Shown: piece after piece, positions 35,164 through 46,549 of the stretch
How positions within the stretch are numbered: the first letter of the stretch is position 1
How the letters are laid out: each line of letters starts with the position of its first letter
Source of the DNA: Phytoseiulus persimilis
Taxonomy: Eukaryota; Arthropoda; Arachnida; Mesostigmata; Phytoseiidae
Assembly: GCA_037576195.1 (NCBI GenBank)
Contig: CM075104.1
Coordinates: forward strand, 9,430,775-9,494,774
DNA length: 64,000 nucleotides
Direction: 5' to 3'
The notes under the pieces: model-generated
What the model was told of the DNA's origin: nothing
Seen by the model: only the letters and a program-made list of their open reading frames with translations
Databases searched by the model: none
Position numbers and translations under genes: made by a program

Positions 35164-37349
35164 GTTCTCCGCCATCCGACCCCGAGCGGCCGGGCTCTGG
35201 CGCCGGGGACGAGTCGGTATTCATTCATGCGGGCGATGTAATTATTAAGAAATAAGGCGAATATTGCAAAGACCAAAGGGACCACGACGAAGAATTCTTC
35301 TCATCGTCCTTATCAAACGTCGTCGACGGCGATGGGAGCATCGGCTTCCGCCACTGCTGTTCCTCTCGATACCTGCGCTCGCTCCGAGTTTCCGGGACAT
35401 GGACAAACTTCGCTGCGCTGCTCCAAGACGGCGGGACCGGGAATCTCGGAGCAGGGGAACAAGTCAAAAGTGTTCCGATCCGCAAACATACCGGCCATGG
35501 GAGCTGATGCTCCTCGGCACGTCCATGCGAACTCTCAGAGCCGAATTTCTACTGATATTGGTTCCTCGCCGTTTGTTCTCGACAGGCTAATCAATCGAAA
35601 TGGACAGCAGTTTCGAGAATTCCGCGTGATCCGCAGGAATCTCGACCATCTCGAAATGGATTCGCCCTCTTTGAAATCGCGGATATGGATGCGAATGGTT
35701 TGGATAAAAAAAACGTACATGGAAATAGGAGGAGAACCATGGACTCGTGGAAGACACTGGAGTGGCTTGAAAAAGGTAACTCCGACTCCAGACTGTCGGA
35801 GCAAGTGGATCCCAATGAAAACAGATGAATGGTGATGGTTTGAGCGGGCATTCTATAAACTAATGGTTGCTCGGCGAGAGTTTGGGAAAGTAGGAGGGAA
35901 CGAATGCGTTTGCGTTCTCTGCTCCGTGAAAGTTCTCTATTTTTCAAATGGCCGGCGCTCTACCTGAGTCCAATCTCCCAGGACCATCTGGGAACCTCAC
36001 GGGTTCCCTCCATCCCGATGGAAATTTCGGCCCCACACGTGTCTGTTGTGCTCTACGGTCATGCTCCGCTTCCCGGAGCTTGTTCCGTGGCACCTCGGAA
36101 GAGGTGGCGAGAATTCTGCGAATCGCCGTTCGATGTCTCCAGCAGTGAGAATGCGAAGTGTATCGTCTCGCCACATTGATCAGGCGTTGAGCTTCCCATT
36201 GACAATGGTGGAAGACGACGCACCGGGGCAGAAGCCGCGACGTTGCTGACTGGAGTCGATGTGTGATAAATTCGTTCGGCTCCGTTCTGAAGGCGTCGGA
36301 GCCGTCCGCTTGTTCGACAAAAACTCGCGGAAATTCAAAAATCATGAACCTGCCGAACGGATGTTCAAGCCAAACTGGAGAGTCCCCCCATCCGCAATCG
36401 GTCGCTGCCCGACTGCAAAACGCCGCGGATCGACCAGGCGTGCCGAGTCGGTGCATCGAGACAAGTTGAAAAAAATATCGATTATCCGATCGTTCGAGGA
36501 GAAGCCCCAGGGAGTGGAGGGTCATGCGTGAGCCTGAAGTTTAGGGTTCGGAGGGAAGGATCGAGCCAGACCCAGCTTAAAAACACCTGAAACACACAGT
36601 TGAAACCTGGTCAGGAAATTGATGCAAAAACCACGATGCGCTTCCGGGAACGGAGCGGGTCGGTGACTCGACAAAAGAGCGACCCAGCAGGCACACCGAG
36701 CCCCGGCCGAGCAATACAGCCGAACAGAGGTGACACCCGGCGTAAGGGGTTAACGAGCACAACCGGGACCTGTATCGAGTGCTCATAAAAAATCGAGCGC
36801 GACCGGGTGTGATCGTGGAAATCTTTTGACGGATGGCGCTGTGATACCGTATCGATGCTCTGTTATGTCCTCCACGACTCATATTTTCTCTAACCGCTTA
36901 GAATCGGGGTTTCCCCAAAGCTCCGTGATGCTGACTTTCCTCACCTAGTTTCCCGCGGATCATGCGGGATCGACCGAGATCAACGCAAGTATGTAGCGAA
37001 AAAATAACGACTTGTCCAAGCCCTGATCCGCCCAGGCGAAATCGCGTCCGATTCGAACCATCGTGGCGTGAATGAGTCTCCAACGAGTCTCCTGACCCAG
37101 TTCAATGCTGCAATCAAGCAGCAGGAGTTCACGTTCGGAGGACGAATATCTGTCGGTTCTCAGACCGAGTTCAGACAGTGTTGTCGTTGGGGTCTTCAGT
37201 TTCCCGGAGGGTAATTCCAAGGGCTTAGCATGGGGTCATCAGCGGAATTCACAACGAATCTGCCGGAATTTACTCTCCGCAGGGAGGATTCGGGTCTCGA
37301 GTATATCCAGATGCTCGAAATCTAGCGAGTGCCTTCGCCGCAACGGCTC

Positions 37350-37372
37350 GGGGGGGGGGGGGGGGGGGGGGG
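37350..37372. repeat. Poly-G tract (23 G)
   Basis: Twenty-three uninterrupted G, the longest homopolymer in the window. Confidence 0.95.
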
Positions 37373-37867
37373 TTGAAGCTGAACTCACTGACGACCGACT
37401 CACCCCACTGATAAGCGATCGGTTCTCGGACTTTCAGCTGACAGCGTAGTTTCGGCAAGCTATGAAACATTCCGACCGTGAAGAGTCTGAAGAGGATGAT
37501 ATCGGGCAAGTAGTGTAAATTTCACTTCTGCGCTCCACGAGCCCGGATGAATTCTCATGAATTTGATTCATCTCTCTCAGGGGTTCGACGGGACAGAGTT
37601 TGCATGAATCGTCTTCGTCTTGTTATCATCTCCGTATCGTTATTGGTCATGGCCTGGGATCACACTCGGTTTTCAAGCGAGAGAGCTCCTTCGCAGAGTA
37701 GTCGTTGGTCAGGGTGCGGCCTGAATCGGGCGCCGATGCCTCATGTCACGTTTTCGCAATAAAACGTCCCGTTCATTATCGCTTGGAAGAACATTCTCTC
37801 AACATCGTAGTTTCATAACAAGATCGTGAGGCGGAAAGACTCAACAAGATCTGTCACATTGCTCCCG

Positions 37868-38152
37868 TCACGGTACTTCATCGTGCCTAGCTTCGGCAGT
37901 CCTGTACAAACCATGGCGAACAACTTTCTGGAGGAACTGATAGATGGAATGAAGAATGGAACAGGGAAGGATACTGAGACAAATAAACTCTCGACGAAAT
38001 GAGGCTGCTTTCAGACTGTTGACGGGCGAGGCGGCCTGATAGGTCCGACGGTTACGGATTAGGACCAACACGTGGGAATGAAACGGAAAGGATAAATCGG
38101 AGGTCAGAAAATCTACGAGATGTTTCTTGATCTGATCAGTCCGATGAAACAT
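37868..38152 (-). CDS. ORF with possible membrane segment, unrecognised
   Basis: ATG-initiated frame of 94 codons ending in TGA. It has basic N-terminal residues and a moderately hydrophobic stretch (FICLSILPCSILHSIYQFL). This resembles the first helix of chemoreceptor N-termini such as the candidate exon at 15150, but the likeness is only in character. Could be a first exon or a chance ORF. Confidence 0.22.
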   Translation of the reverse strand: MFHRTDQIKKHLVDFLTSDLSFPFHSHVLVLIRNRRTYQAASPVNSLKAASFRREFICLSILPCSILHSIYQFLQKVVRHGLYRTAEARHDEVP

Positions 38153-38766
38153 CCAACTCGCTCTCGAAACTCCTATATTTTCATATCCAGGAGGAGGTTG
38201 AAGAAGCGATGTAACACGTCCCTTGACACGTTCAGTATCCTGATCTGAATCCAGTTTCTCAAGGAGCGCTCATCTGATCTCTGAGCTCCACAGCGAGCTG
38301 GCTTTGGACCCAGCTCTTTTCAGAGTGCTGCCCGCGCGGTCAGTGGCGCATCCTCAGGTCCAACCAAAATGAATTATGTCGGAGGTCCTCACGCGAATAT
38401 ATCCTCAGTCAGGATTCTCGCGCAAGCAGAAACTCTACGAGTTGCGTCCGGGTTCTGGGGTCAGAAACACCGAGCTTTATACCCCTTTTTGCCTCGCCTC
38501 TCCTATCCTAAAAACATTGATGCTCATTATCTTTATCGCTCGAAATCGGGAGTTCAGTGAATGCTCATCACTCACTATCCATCGATTCTACTTCGGTTCA
38601 CCGGTGGAACGACCGTTCATGGTGCTGATGTTGCTTCAATAATCGTGCGCAAATCTAACAGTTATCCACAAAGCTATAAAGTTCGTAGAATCGGCAGTAC
38701 GTGAGCGTGCTTCCACTGATTGTGTCGGGAATCAACCGGCGCACTGCAGAGCTCGGACCACGAGCG

Positions 38767-39930
38767 CTAACCGGCTGCACCTCGAGAGCCCGGAGTCATC
38801 TGAATTTCATTCCGAAGGTCTTCGATGTCGTTCATACCTTTCTTCATACTAACTATCTTCTCGCGAGCTTCTGGATGCCAGCGGGCAGACCACCGAAGTG
38901 AGCTCGGACGGAAGCATGGTCTGTTTTTAATCGCGCTATTTCCTTCACTTAGCTCACCACCACGGGAATGCTTCTGTCTCGTCAAGGCCATCTACAACGC
39001 ATCCGTCGAGAAGTCCCCTCCAGCACAATGCAGCTGAAATCCAAGTTACCCATCTTGATAATATCGTCTGAGTTGGCAAGGAAGTGCCGGCCGCTCTCTC
39101 GTTAAGATCGATCCACTGACGGCCGATTCAACGGAGATATTCTCCGTGATGGCCACGAGTTTCTCAATGTCCGGAAACAACGGTCGGATCGCCTCGGTTA
39201 CGCGATGTATTGCATGAGTCGTGCATTTTAGTCACTTCGAGCATATTGGAGAGAATTGCCTCGAAAGCAGGTCCCGCTTTCTTAACATACGCTGCATCGG
39301 GAGAATTGATCCTGAAAGGAGCGAAATCTTCCAAGTTGAATTCTCGTTCAGCCACAGTATTGACACTGGGAAATGTTTAAGCTGTTTATCTTCTGCGACG
39401 GACATCAGTAGATAGAGCCCCAGAACCGCATTCCATCGGGCACGACCGCAGTTTCGATCTGATTCAGGTGGCCACTTTAGGCGTCTTTCGGCCGAGCTCC
39501 ACTCGCAAGCGAATAAGTTCTCGGAGAGTCTCCCATCTATGATGTGGCCGGCGCCTCCTCGTACGGCGCATATCTCAGAATGTACCCAAGAGCTTCCAGA
39601 CCGGATCAATCCACTGGCCGGGAGACTCAATGTTGGTAACCTGAGGCCACGACGACAGCGCCTGCAGCGCGGGATTCGAACGCTCGGTATTCAGAGGAAC
39701 GAGCTTGTTTGACTTGAACCTCTCGAAGTTGGCCTCTCGAATCGGTCATGATTACCATCAAAAGAGAGCCCCACTTAACCGGCGCTTCATAACTCGATTG
39801 ATGGTGCTCGGAGAAAAAACCCAGAGGAGCTGGAATAGTGGCAACTGCCAGAAGCTCCAAGTGAGCTGTACACTTAGTGGGCTCCTCTAAATCTAAGGAT
39901 TGAGATTCTCAATCGGAGCGATGGGACCAC
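38767..39930 (-). CDS. Multi-exon gene with very short introns, unrecognised product
   Basis: Exons on the minus strand: up to 39780, 39586-39733, 39236-39365, 39050-39192 and 38767-38920 (stop TAG). The introns 39734-39779 (46 bp) and 39193-39235 (43 bp) are phase 0 on both sides; the last intron (38921-39049, GTAACT donor, AAAAACAG acceptor) is phase 2 on both sides. The join between 39586 and 39365 does not agree in phase, so an exon is missing or the acceptor is further in. The protein is soluble and conserved-looking (NFERFKSNKLVPLNTE, SSWPQVTNIESPGQWIDPVW, FAPFRINSPDAAYVKKAGPA, AIRPLFPDIEKLVAITENIS), with few Cys. An upstream ORF (39909-40100) with a hydrophobic core may encode the N-terminus. 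I do not recognise the family. Confidence 0.5.
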
Positions 39931-40225
39931 AGTATCAACGCTCCAAGATTTGCGTCCAACATAAATGCGGGGAGTAGACAAGCGATTAACGAGCTTGGCA
40001 GAGTTGGGGGATTAGTGCGCAGCCTTCCGGAACTGAAGAACCTCCCACCAAAGGTTCGAAACTGGGAGAAGTGTCGTTTCTGCGCCGCGCTCGTATGCAT
40101 GATCGGGAAAATCGGGTGGGTTGGCTCAGTTCAACCGAACACTGAAACTTCACCCTTGGAGTCTCTCTACTCGTGATCCCCTGCGATATCTCACATCTCG
40201 CGTCTCCAGGGTCTGAAACCCGTGA

Positions 40226-40606
40226 ATGAGCGTGTCCACGCATTTCGGGAATCTCGCATCCAGGAACGAGCTCTGGAGGGGAAGCGAGGAAGGTCCAGGC
40301 TCTGATTGTCGCATAGAATTTGGCTCGACAGTCAGAAGGTCGGGCAATCTGGGGCGTATTCCCGTCAGAATATACATCCAGGGTGTACCCTGTGACTTGG
40401 GAACGGCTCTGAAGGAGCGGGGTTCTTGTTTACTTGATACAGAATCTGAGCCCGAACTTCCGACAACGTCGTCGGCCGGAGCATTTCCTCCTAAAGGCCT
40501 CCCGGGGACCGCCGCTGTCGACTGCAACGTTCGAAACGACGTTTCTCATGCCCAAACTTCAAAGTTCATTATGAGTCTATTACGCACAGCAAGACCGCGC
40601 AGATGA
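40226..40606 (+). CDS. 126-aa ORF, unrecognised
   Basis: ATG-initiated frame ending in TGA with high G+C third positions. The middle is beta-rich (GNLGRIPVRIYIQGVPCDLG), then an acidic and Ser/Pro-rich stretch and a basic C-terminus (SLLRTARPRR). No membrane segment. The ATG context is weak (T at -3). The opposite strand is also open for 125 codons. Confidence 0.33.
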   Translation: MSVSTHFGNLASRNELWRGSEEGPGSDCRIEFGSTVRRSGNLGRIPVRIYIQGVPCDLGTALKERGSCLLDTESEPELPTTSSAGAFPPKGLPGTAAVDCNVRNDVSHAQTSKFIMSLLRTARPRR

Positions 40607-41063
40607 TGCATGAAACCGGAGCAATTCTCGTTCCCGCGTGCGGGTCAAGAGAGCTTAACTCCGACCGTGTGGAGCGGAAGAAATCAGAGGTCTGCGTTGC
40701 GACAGAATCACCCGAGAATAGTCACTGTGCGATATCAGCACTCAAACCTATGGGGTTCCGAGGGGAGCGGATCTCTGGTTGGTCGAGCATCCGAACGGTC
40801 ATAGTGTGTTTCCTAATGAGATGAAGAAATGATCGCGAATGGCTTGAAAATGCTCAAATACAAAGCTACATGTTCGTGTATCAGTGAGAGCGTCTTTCTC
40901 AATTGGGAAGGTCGATATTTTACTTGGAGCCGGAACGCCCGGTGTCAGCTGATCAGCTGGGCCATGGCCTCAACCGGGCAACAGCGGCCTCGACGTGATT
41001 TCGCCCGAGCCCCAACCCAGAATCACCCAATCTCCCGACCTGATTCAAATTCGCTGCCTGCAG

Positions 41064-41339
41064 GTCCGCGCGGTAGGTGACGCCATGATCCAGTTGACGC
41101 TCTCCCCTCGAGGTCTTCGAATGAGTTTCCGAGTGCCGAATTCGCACACGTTGGCTCGACTGGAGTCCGCCAGGGCTGAGCTAGACCGCTGGTTGTTGTT
41201 CCGGGACCCAATAGGCTCTTTACGCACACTTTGCGCGGAAAAACTGCATCCCATCCACGCTCAGGGACTAGCGGGGGAATCGACGTCGCGCGCGTCTCTT
41301 TTTCAACTCCCGTCTAACGCGGCTGGAAAACCGCGCTGA
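41064..41339 (+). CDS. C-terminal exon candidate, unrecognised
   Basis: Begins at an acceptor-like CTGCCTGCAG and stays open for 91 codons to TGA with C/G-rich third positions. An internal ATG lies at 41085. The encoded segment has a basic amphipathic start (LTLSPRGLRMSFRVPN), a helix (LARLESARAELDRWLL) and a Ser-rich tail. It may belong to the same gene as the 40226 ORF, but the link was not shown. Confidence 0.3.
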   Translation, partial: VRAVGDAMIQLTLSPRGLRMSFRVPNSHTLARLESARAELDRWLLFRDPIGSLRTLCAEKLHPIHAQGLAGESTSRASLFQLPSNAAGKPR

Positions 41340-43755
41340 GCGGGGGCCGCCTGTTGCGGCGAGCTGAGTTTTTTCGAAGCTGCCAACTGACCCTACGGCA
41401 CGTGAAGATATATCCTGATCAGCGTTGATGCAGGAATACAGATAAGCCCCCAAAAGAGATCTTCTCGCCTGCGGAAGCGCTGATTCTTCCTGCATCGGAA
41501 TTTCCCAACTCCTCTTGTCGTCCAGTGCAGCCACGTCGTGATTCGAGCACGGTTTTCCTTCCGTGGGCGTGTTCGGAGAACGGTACTGAAATACCATACA
41601 GATGCATCCGGAGAGCTCATGAGTCACAAGCCTCTCGAGATTTACAGGCCAAGATCGTCGGGAGATGGTTCAAGCAACTCTCATTACAGTTAGCGGTGAT
41701 ATTTGGTGCAAGAATCAGATATTTTTTGCGTGGATAATTTTTTCCATATCAGACTCATAGGCCGCCATGGTTGAAGGTTGTTCTTGGAGGGGAGGGAAGT
41801 GTTGGGGAGACAGGTACCCCGAGAAGATGCTCACGGGCCGCAAAGCATGGCTTGTGGCGGACTGATTTCACAGCATTCTGAAATCAGCGATTCTCGGATC
41901 AGTTTGTCGGAGAAACTGTTCTTGTGCTGCAGCACCTGAATAACGGTGTTCCCCGGAAATCGAATATTTGGAGCGGAATCGGGTATTTTGCAGTCGACGG
42001 GGATTTTCCAGTGCCGTCGGAGATGAGCCGAGCTGGAAACCTCACGAGATGTCATCCGTCACCCAGCTGAGAGCGGCCGGACCGTTTCCCGAGTCTCCGC
42101 AGCTGCCCAGCACTCAGTCTGCCCCGACGAGTCGCCAAATCGTGATTCGTGTGAGTCGCTCAGAATTTAGAATCTGGAAGGAGTTCATATTCTCTGACCA
42201 ACATTCCGGGCGGACTCCGCTACAATCACAACGATGAGCGTTCATCTGCTGTGTCGCATCTCTGCACCTCGTCAGTCAGGCTGAACTTTTTCATCGAACC
42301 ATTTTCTACAAAGTTCGAAACTGTGAGCCGACTCGGCTGATGGCGTCTCTCATTATTCCGGAGAGGAGGGTGAGCTTGAGAACCCGGTTGTACCCAGTTT
42401 GATAGCAGACAGCGTGTAGAGGGTGATTGGAATGATTGCTGTCCGGAAAGACCTCCCGGAGCTCAGCTGAGCGTTCTGGACCAACGACTGGGTATTCTTA
42501 TCCCCATCGGCTCAGGATCCAGAAATCTAGGGTTGACGAATGGCTAGAGCGGGAACTTATCTTCCGCACTGCGCTCGGGAATCGCGCTTGAATAACTCTC
42601 TCGCAGCTCTCGGTGTATTTTCGTTCGAGCTAAGCACGTTGTCGGCAGACACTCTATCGCTCCCCCCTCGGATCTCTCCTGAATCGCATCGCTTCGTAGA
42701 CAATGAGCAGTTCCCAAACACTTCCGATATTTCAAAATACCACAGAGCTTCGGGGAACCAAATGACGCTCCAGGCAAGCTACGGCAAGAAGTGTTTGATG
42801 AGCGAAAATATTCTCAAATGAGCTCATGGACGCGGTCGCGGGAGATCGAATGAGCTGTTGTCCGTTAATCTGTCTGCGCTTAGGTAAAGATAAGATGGAA
42901 CGCGTCCTGTTGCCAACAATTATCACAAGAAAACGAAGCCGATAGCAGCGGTGAATAGCCGAATAGAGCCTCATTAGAGATTGGTGCCAAAGTAGTTTGA
43001 CCAGGAGGCTGCTCGTGGTGTGTACTGCTCCGAGTCTCGTATCGTAGATATCGTAGAGGGAGCTAAAAATACAGGCACGCACACGCTAATTTCCCCTTGT
43101 TTGTATCGCAACGGTTCCTGACGCCGTCGCATGCAATCTGTCTGCTTTTCAAACTGATTGCTTCAGCTATTTGCAAAAAACGCCTTCGTATCAGCAAAGC
43201 CATGCCGGAAGAGCTCGACCGATCTCAACGTTCTTCAGGACGATGAGGGAACGCGGGAACATTTTCTCTCCGCTCCCAGACACCGATGGATTGAGGAGTG
43301 GATTCCGAAGTCACACGAAGAGACGCCGGGGAAGAACCGGGCGTTCGAACTCCTCTGTAGTTGGTCCACACAACGAGGCTCCGGAGTGCCGCTGTCCACA
43401 CGGGCGGGAACGTTGACCGTGCGCGGCACGCCACGGAACATTTGAGCCGATGGTGTAACGTGCGCGCTCAGCAACGCCGTTTTGGCTTGTTTTCGCGCCG
43501 TCGCTGAGCGGAGCCCTGCTCGGAGAGGGCCGAGCGTTGTCGTTCGTCGTCACAAGAATATCCCTAGCTGTCGGTCTTCCCTTCCGTTTGTCCGACGCCC
43601 CGACGACGGTGTTACTGGTTGGTTGGTTGGCTGGCAGGCAGGCGTGCTCGCTTGCTTTCCCGCTCACCACATTCGACGACGCCGCTCTGTGGCCAGCTGA
43701 CGGCAGCGTCGCGGCCATATTGAATGTGATCCACGCGAAAACCACAAGTAACGCA

Positions 43756-45201
43756 ATGGCGTTCCAACCTGTGCTGTACAAAAACGATGATCTCGTTGAG
43801 CGAAAACTCAACCCCGAGCCCCGAGCTCTCCGCTGGTCTCTGCGACAGGAGTGCATCGAGCAAGTGAAGCTCAATCTTCTACAGTGGGCCAGGGCCGAGG
43901 GCCGAACGCAACCTCCGTACCAACTCAACGTATGCCCGTCGACTCTGCTCCAAGAAGTTCTGCACTCGGTCCTCAACGACGAAAGCAGCTCCGACCCCCT
44001 GAGACGTGTGGCCGAACAGCTCCTGACCAATGGTTTAGAAGAGTTCGATTTTCGGTGCATTGACGATCTGGCATATTGTGAAATCGAAGCAATTTTCAAC
44101 TTGGTAAAAGTGCACGGAGTGAATTTCCGCCGACTCCGCCTGATCGGCAGCTGGATTCACTACCCGAACGCGGCTTCGATGGTCCGGGAAATCGTCAAGA
44201 GCTGCCCGAATCTGGAGCAGTGTGCCCTCCAGGAAGCTTTCTATGAGGACTTGGTCTGCGTCGCTCGACACTGCCCGAAACTCCGTCAGCTGGAGATTCT
44301 GCACCCCTCGATCACCGGCGAGGACGTCGAGAAGGTCCAGGCCGTGGCTCGAAGAGAGAAGTTCGCCCTGAGGAAAACCTTGAAGCGCCTCTCGGTGCCG
44401 TCGTCGCTGAGCGGAAAAGCTCTGCTCACGCTGCTGGAAATCTTCCCCGAAGTCGAAGACGTGACGTGCGTGGAACTCGAGGGACTCATGCAGGCCATGG
44501 CCGAGGCCGAGCCATCGGCTGTGACCCGATGTGCCAAACTCCGATCGCTCCGGATCAACAAGGTTATGGGCTGGAACAGCATGGAAAACCTCGTGCAGGC
44601 CTTCCCCGGACTCCAGAGTCTCTCGCTCATCACTCAGGAGATCATGAATCTGCAACAGATCTCAAAGCTGGCCCACTTGACCCAGCTGCGCATCGAGAAC
44701 AGCCATGTCATACCGTCGTCGTACACGGACGACATTTTACCCCTCCTGAGGGTGATCGGCCAGAATCTCAAGCACCTCAGTCTCGTGCATTTCGACGTTA
44801 TCGAGCTGCCGAAAACCCATTCGTTCTGCCCCAACCTGGTCTCGTTGGACCTGCATCATTTCACCCTCCTCGGCTGTAACTCCGACCCCATACACCGGCT
44901 CCAGTACGGCCGGGAGAAGCCGTTCGCCAATTTGCGGTACCTCTCGATGCGACCTCGCCAGGGGAAGTTCATCTCTCAAGAAGCGTGCCACATGCTTCTC
45001 AAACACAGCACCCGTCTCCTGAACCTCGAACTGCACGAAGCCTACGGCATGACGGACGCCTTGGCGAACATTCTGTCCGATCACAACGGATTCCTGGAAC
45101 TGAGGCGGATCCGATTGCGCGGAGGGCACTGTTTGAGTCGGACAGGCATCGAGACCCTCCTGCACAAATCCACAGAGCTACGTCACTGCCACATACCTTA
45201 A
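43756..45201 (+). CDS. Intronless leucine-rich-repeat protein (RNI/FBXL-like), 481 aa
   Basis: By far the longest frame in the window. The open frame extends upstream to 43537 without any ATG, so the first in-frame ATG at 43756 (GCAATGG, G at -3 and +4) is the likely start. After about 90 residues of helical, Cys-poor N-terminus, degenerate leucine-rich repeats of about 25-30 residues run to the C-terminus, in the style of ribonuclease-inhibitor-like or F-box LRR proteins: for example CPNLEQCALQEAFYEDLVCV (150-169), HCPKLRQLEILHPSITGEDV (172-191), CAKLRSLRINKV (259-270), HLTQLRIENS (307-316), NLKHLSLVHFDVIELP (337-352) and RLLNLELHEAYGMTDALANI (420-439). Such solenoids bind proteins, often as substrate adaptors of SCF ubiquitin ligases, but no F-box consensus is evident at the N-terminus. 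Third positions are strongly C/G. No signal peptide or membrane segment. A poly(A) signal follows at 45516. Confidence 0.93.
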   Translation: MAFQPVLYKNDDLVERKLNPEPRALRWSLRQECIEQVKLNLLQWARAEGRTQPPYQLNVCPSTLLQEVLHSVLNDESSSDPLRRVAEQLLTNGLEEFDFRCIDDLAYCEIEAIFNLVKVHGVNFRRLRLIGSWIHYPNAASMVREIVKSCPNLEQCALQEAFYEDLVCVARHCPKLRQLEILHPSITGEDVEKVQAVARREKFALRKTLKRLSVPSSLSGKALLTLLEIFPEVEDVTCVELEGLMQAMAEAEPSAVTRCAKLRSLRINKVMGWNSMENLVQAFPGLQSLSLITQEIMNLQQISKLAHLTQLRIENSHVIPSSYTDDILPLLRVIGQNLKHLSLVHFDVIELPKTHSFCPNLVSLDLHHFTLLGCNSDPIHRLQYGREKPFANLRYLSMRPRQGKFISQEACHMLLKHSTRLLNLELHEAYGMTDALANILSDHNGFLELRRIRLRGGHCLSRTGIETLLHKSTELRHCHIP

Positions 45202-45409
45202 AGCCAACGATGTCTTGGAGAGGCATCGGAGAGCTGAAAATAAGTCCACTCGGGGAGCGCAGGGATCGAATATGAAGTTTCATGCGAACCAACACCAAGA
45301 CATACACTCAGCGCATTCATAAACACGAGAGGTCACGCTCACAAACGAAGGAGGAAACTTTTTCCGAAGCCACAAACACGCTCACAATACGTTCCAATCA
45401 TTCAACATA

Positions 45410-45426
45410 CCCCCCCCCCCCCCCCC
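45410..45426. repeat. Poly-C tract (17 C) in the LRR gene 3' UTR
   Basis: Seventeen uninterrupted C, 208 bp after the LRR stop codon and before its poly(A) signal. Confidence 0.95.
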
Positions 45427-45515
45427 TCCCCAGCGGCTTGAAAACGAGCGCCACACAAGAGATCGAACAAGCGCGTTGTCCAACACTCCGACAGACGTCC
45501 CCCGGACAGGGAGGT

Positions 45516-45521
45516 AATAAA
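45516..45521 (+). terminator. AATAAA poly(A) signal of the LRR gene
   Basis: Canonical hexamer 315 bp after the stop codon, followed at 45527-45544 by a T/G-rich stretch (TTTTGTTGTGTTGATATG) that fits a downstream cleavage element. Implies a 3' UTR of about 330 nt. Confidence 0.7.
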
Positions 45522-46019
45522 GAATGTTTTGTTGTGTTGATATGATTCTTGACTTCGGATGGTCCACGAGATCTCGAGGACTGCAAGACTTCCGGAGAGG
45601 TCATCCGCCGAACAAGAGAATCGCATCCAAAGGTTCCAGATTTTCCTTCCTTCCGAAGCTTCCGCTCTGCCGTTCGAAGCGACTGCTGATAGTATCTGCG
45701 GAAACGACCACTGAACGGCATCAACACCACTTGGGTCGCCAAAGTCCAAACAACCCTCGAAATATAGATACTCTGCAGCTATTACGCCGTCGCGTCGCGC
45801 GAGTGTAACGGCTACGCTGCGGATTAGTGATTATTGTCAGTTTTTGCTAATTGAAGACGGTTCCGAGTCGATGTCCGGTACCGTTGTGCGCCACGGTTTC
45901 GCAAGTCGTGCGGCCGAGCCAGCCTGCAATTCCCGTAATGAGCCTTCCAGCCACGAGACTAGACTTCAATTCCCGTAATACGGAGTACGGAAATTCTTAG
46001 CCTCGGAAGCATTGACGAT

Positions 46020-46178
46020 AGAGCACAAAGACCTTGAGTGAAATTGTTCACCGCAATGAGCTTTAAAACATCGCTTCGTCGTTTTCACTTTTTCCTCCAA
46101 CTCCCTCACGGTGCTAGATAGATGAAAATGATGAAGAGCTTTTTTGTCTGCCTCACTTTTCTGAACGATTTCGGTCAT
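46020..46178 (-). pseudogene. Open frame in the left arm of the foldback element
   Basis: Starting at an ATG at 46178 (MTEIVQKSEADKKALHHFHL...), the left arm encodes a frame that aligns codon for codon over 66 codons with one in the right arm, with no indels. It continues to a TGA at 45966-45968, at the terminus itself. Of about 19 differing codons only about four are synonymous, so there is no sign of selection for protein sequence. No match to a known transposase. Most likely a fossil exon fragment carried in the repeat. Confidence 0.45.
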
Positions 46179-46348
46179 GACAATTTTCCGTCTATTCCCA
46201 ACGATTCTGCCGGAAACTCGAAAAAACGTGGGCTCCACAACTGGGCTCATAAGACTAAGTGCGATAATCGGACTTGGAATTTTTGAGAACTCTCGCGAGA
46301 GTTTCCCTCATTTGTATAGGAACGAGTTGAGATAGACGGAAAAGTCTC

Positions 46349-46549
46349 ATGACCGAAATTGTTCAGCACGAAGAGGTGGACAAAGAAGCTCTTCATCATT
46401 TTCCCCTATCTAGCACCATAAGGGATGGAGAGGAAAAAGTGAAAACAACGAAGCAATGTTTTAAAGCTCATTGCGGTGAACAATTTCACTCAAAGACTTT
46501 TTCGTCTATATTCAATGCTTCTAAGGCTAAGAATTTCCGTACTCCGTAA
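46349..46549 (+). pseudogene. Matching open frame in the right arm of the foldback element
   Basis: Starts at the ATG at 46349 (MTEIVQHEEVDKEALHHFPL...) and ends at TAA in the terminal CCGTAATACGG. It is the inverted copy of the left-arm frame, sharing a KCFKAHCGEQFH-type segment with Cys and His. It may be the remnant of an ancestral coding sequence or a chance open frame kept by duplication. Confidence 0.45.

Noticed and set aside
39655-39690. GTTCGAATCCCGC on the minus strand, like a tRNA T-arm
   Set aside because: It lies inside a coding exon and no acceptor stem, D-arm or anticodon arm surrounds it.
40340-40400. GRIPVRIYIQ stretch reminiscent of the autophagy protein Atg5
   Set aside because: Resemblance is limited to a few residues and the surrounding sequence does not follow the family.
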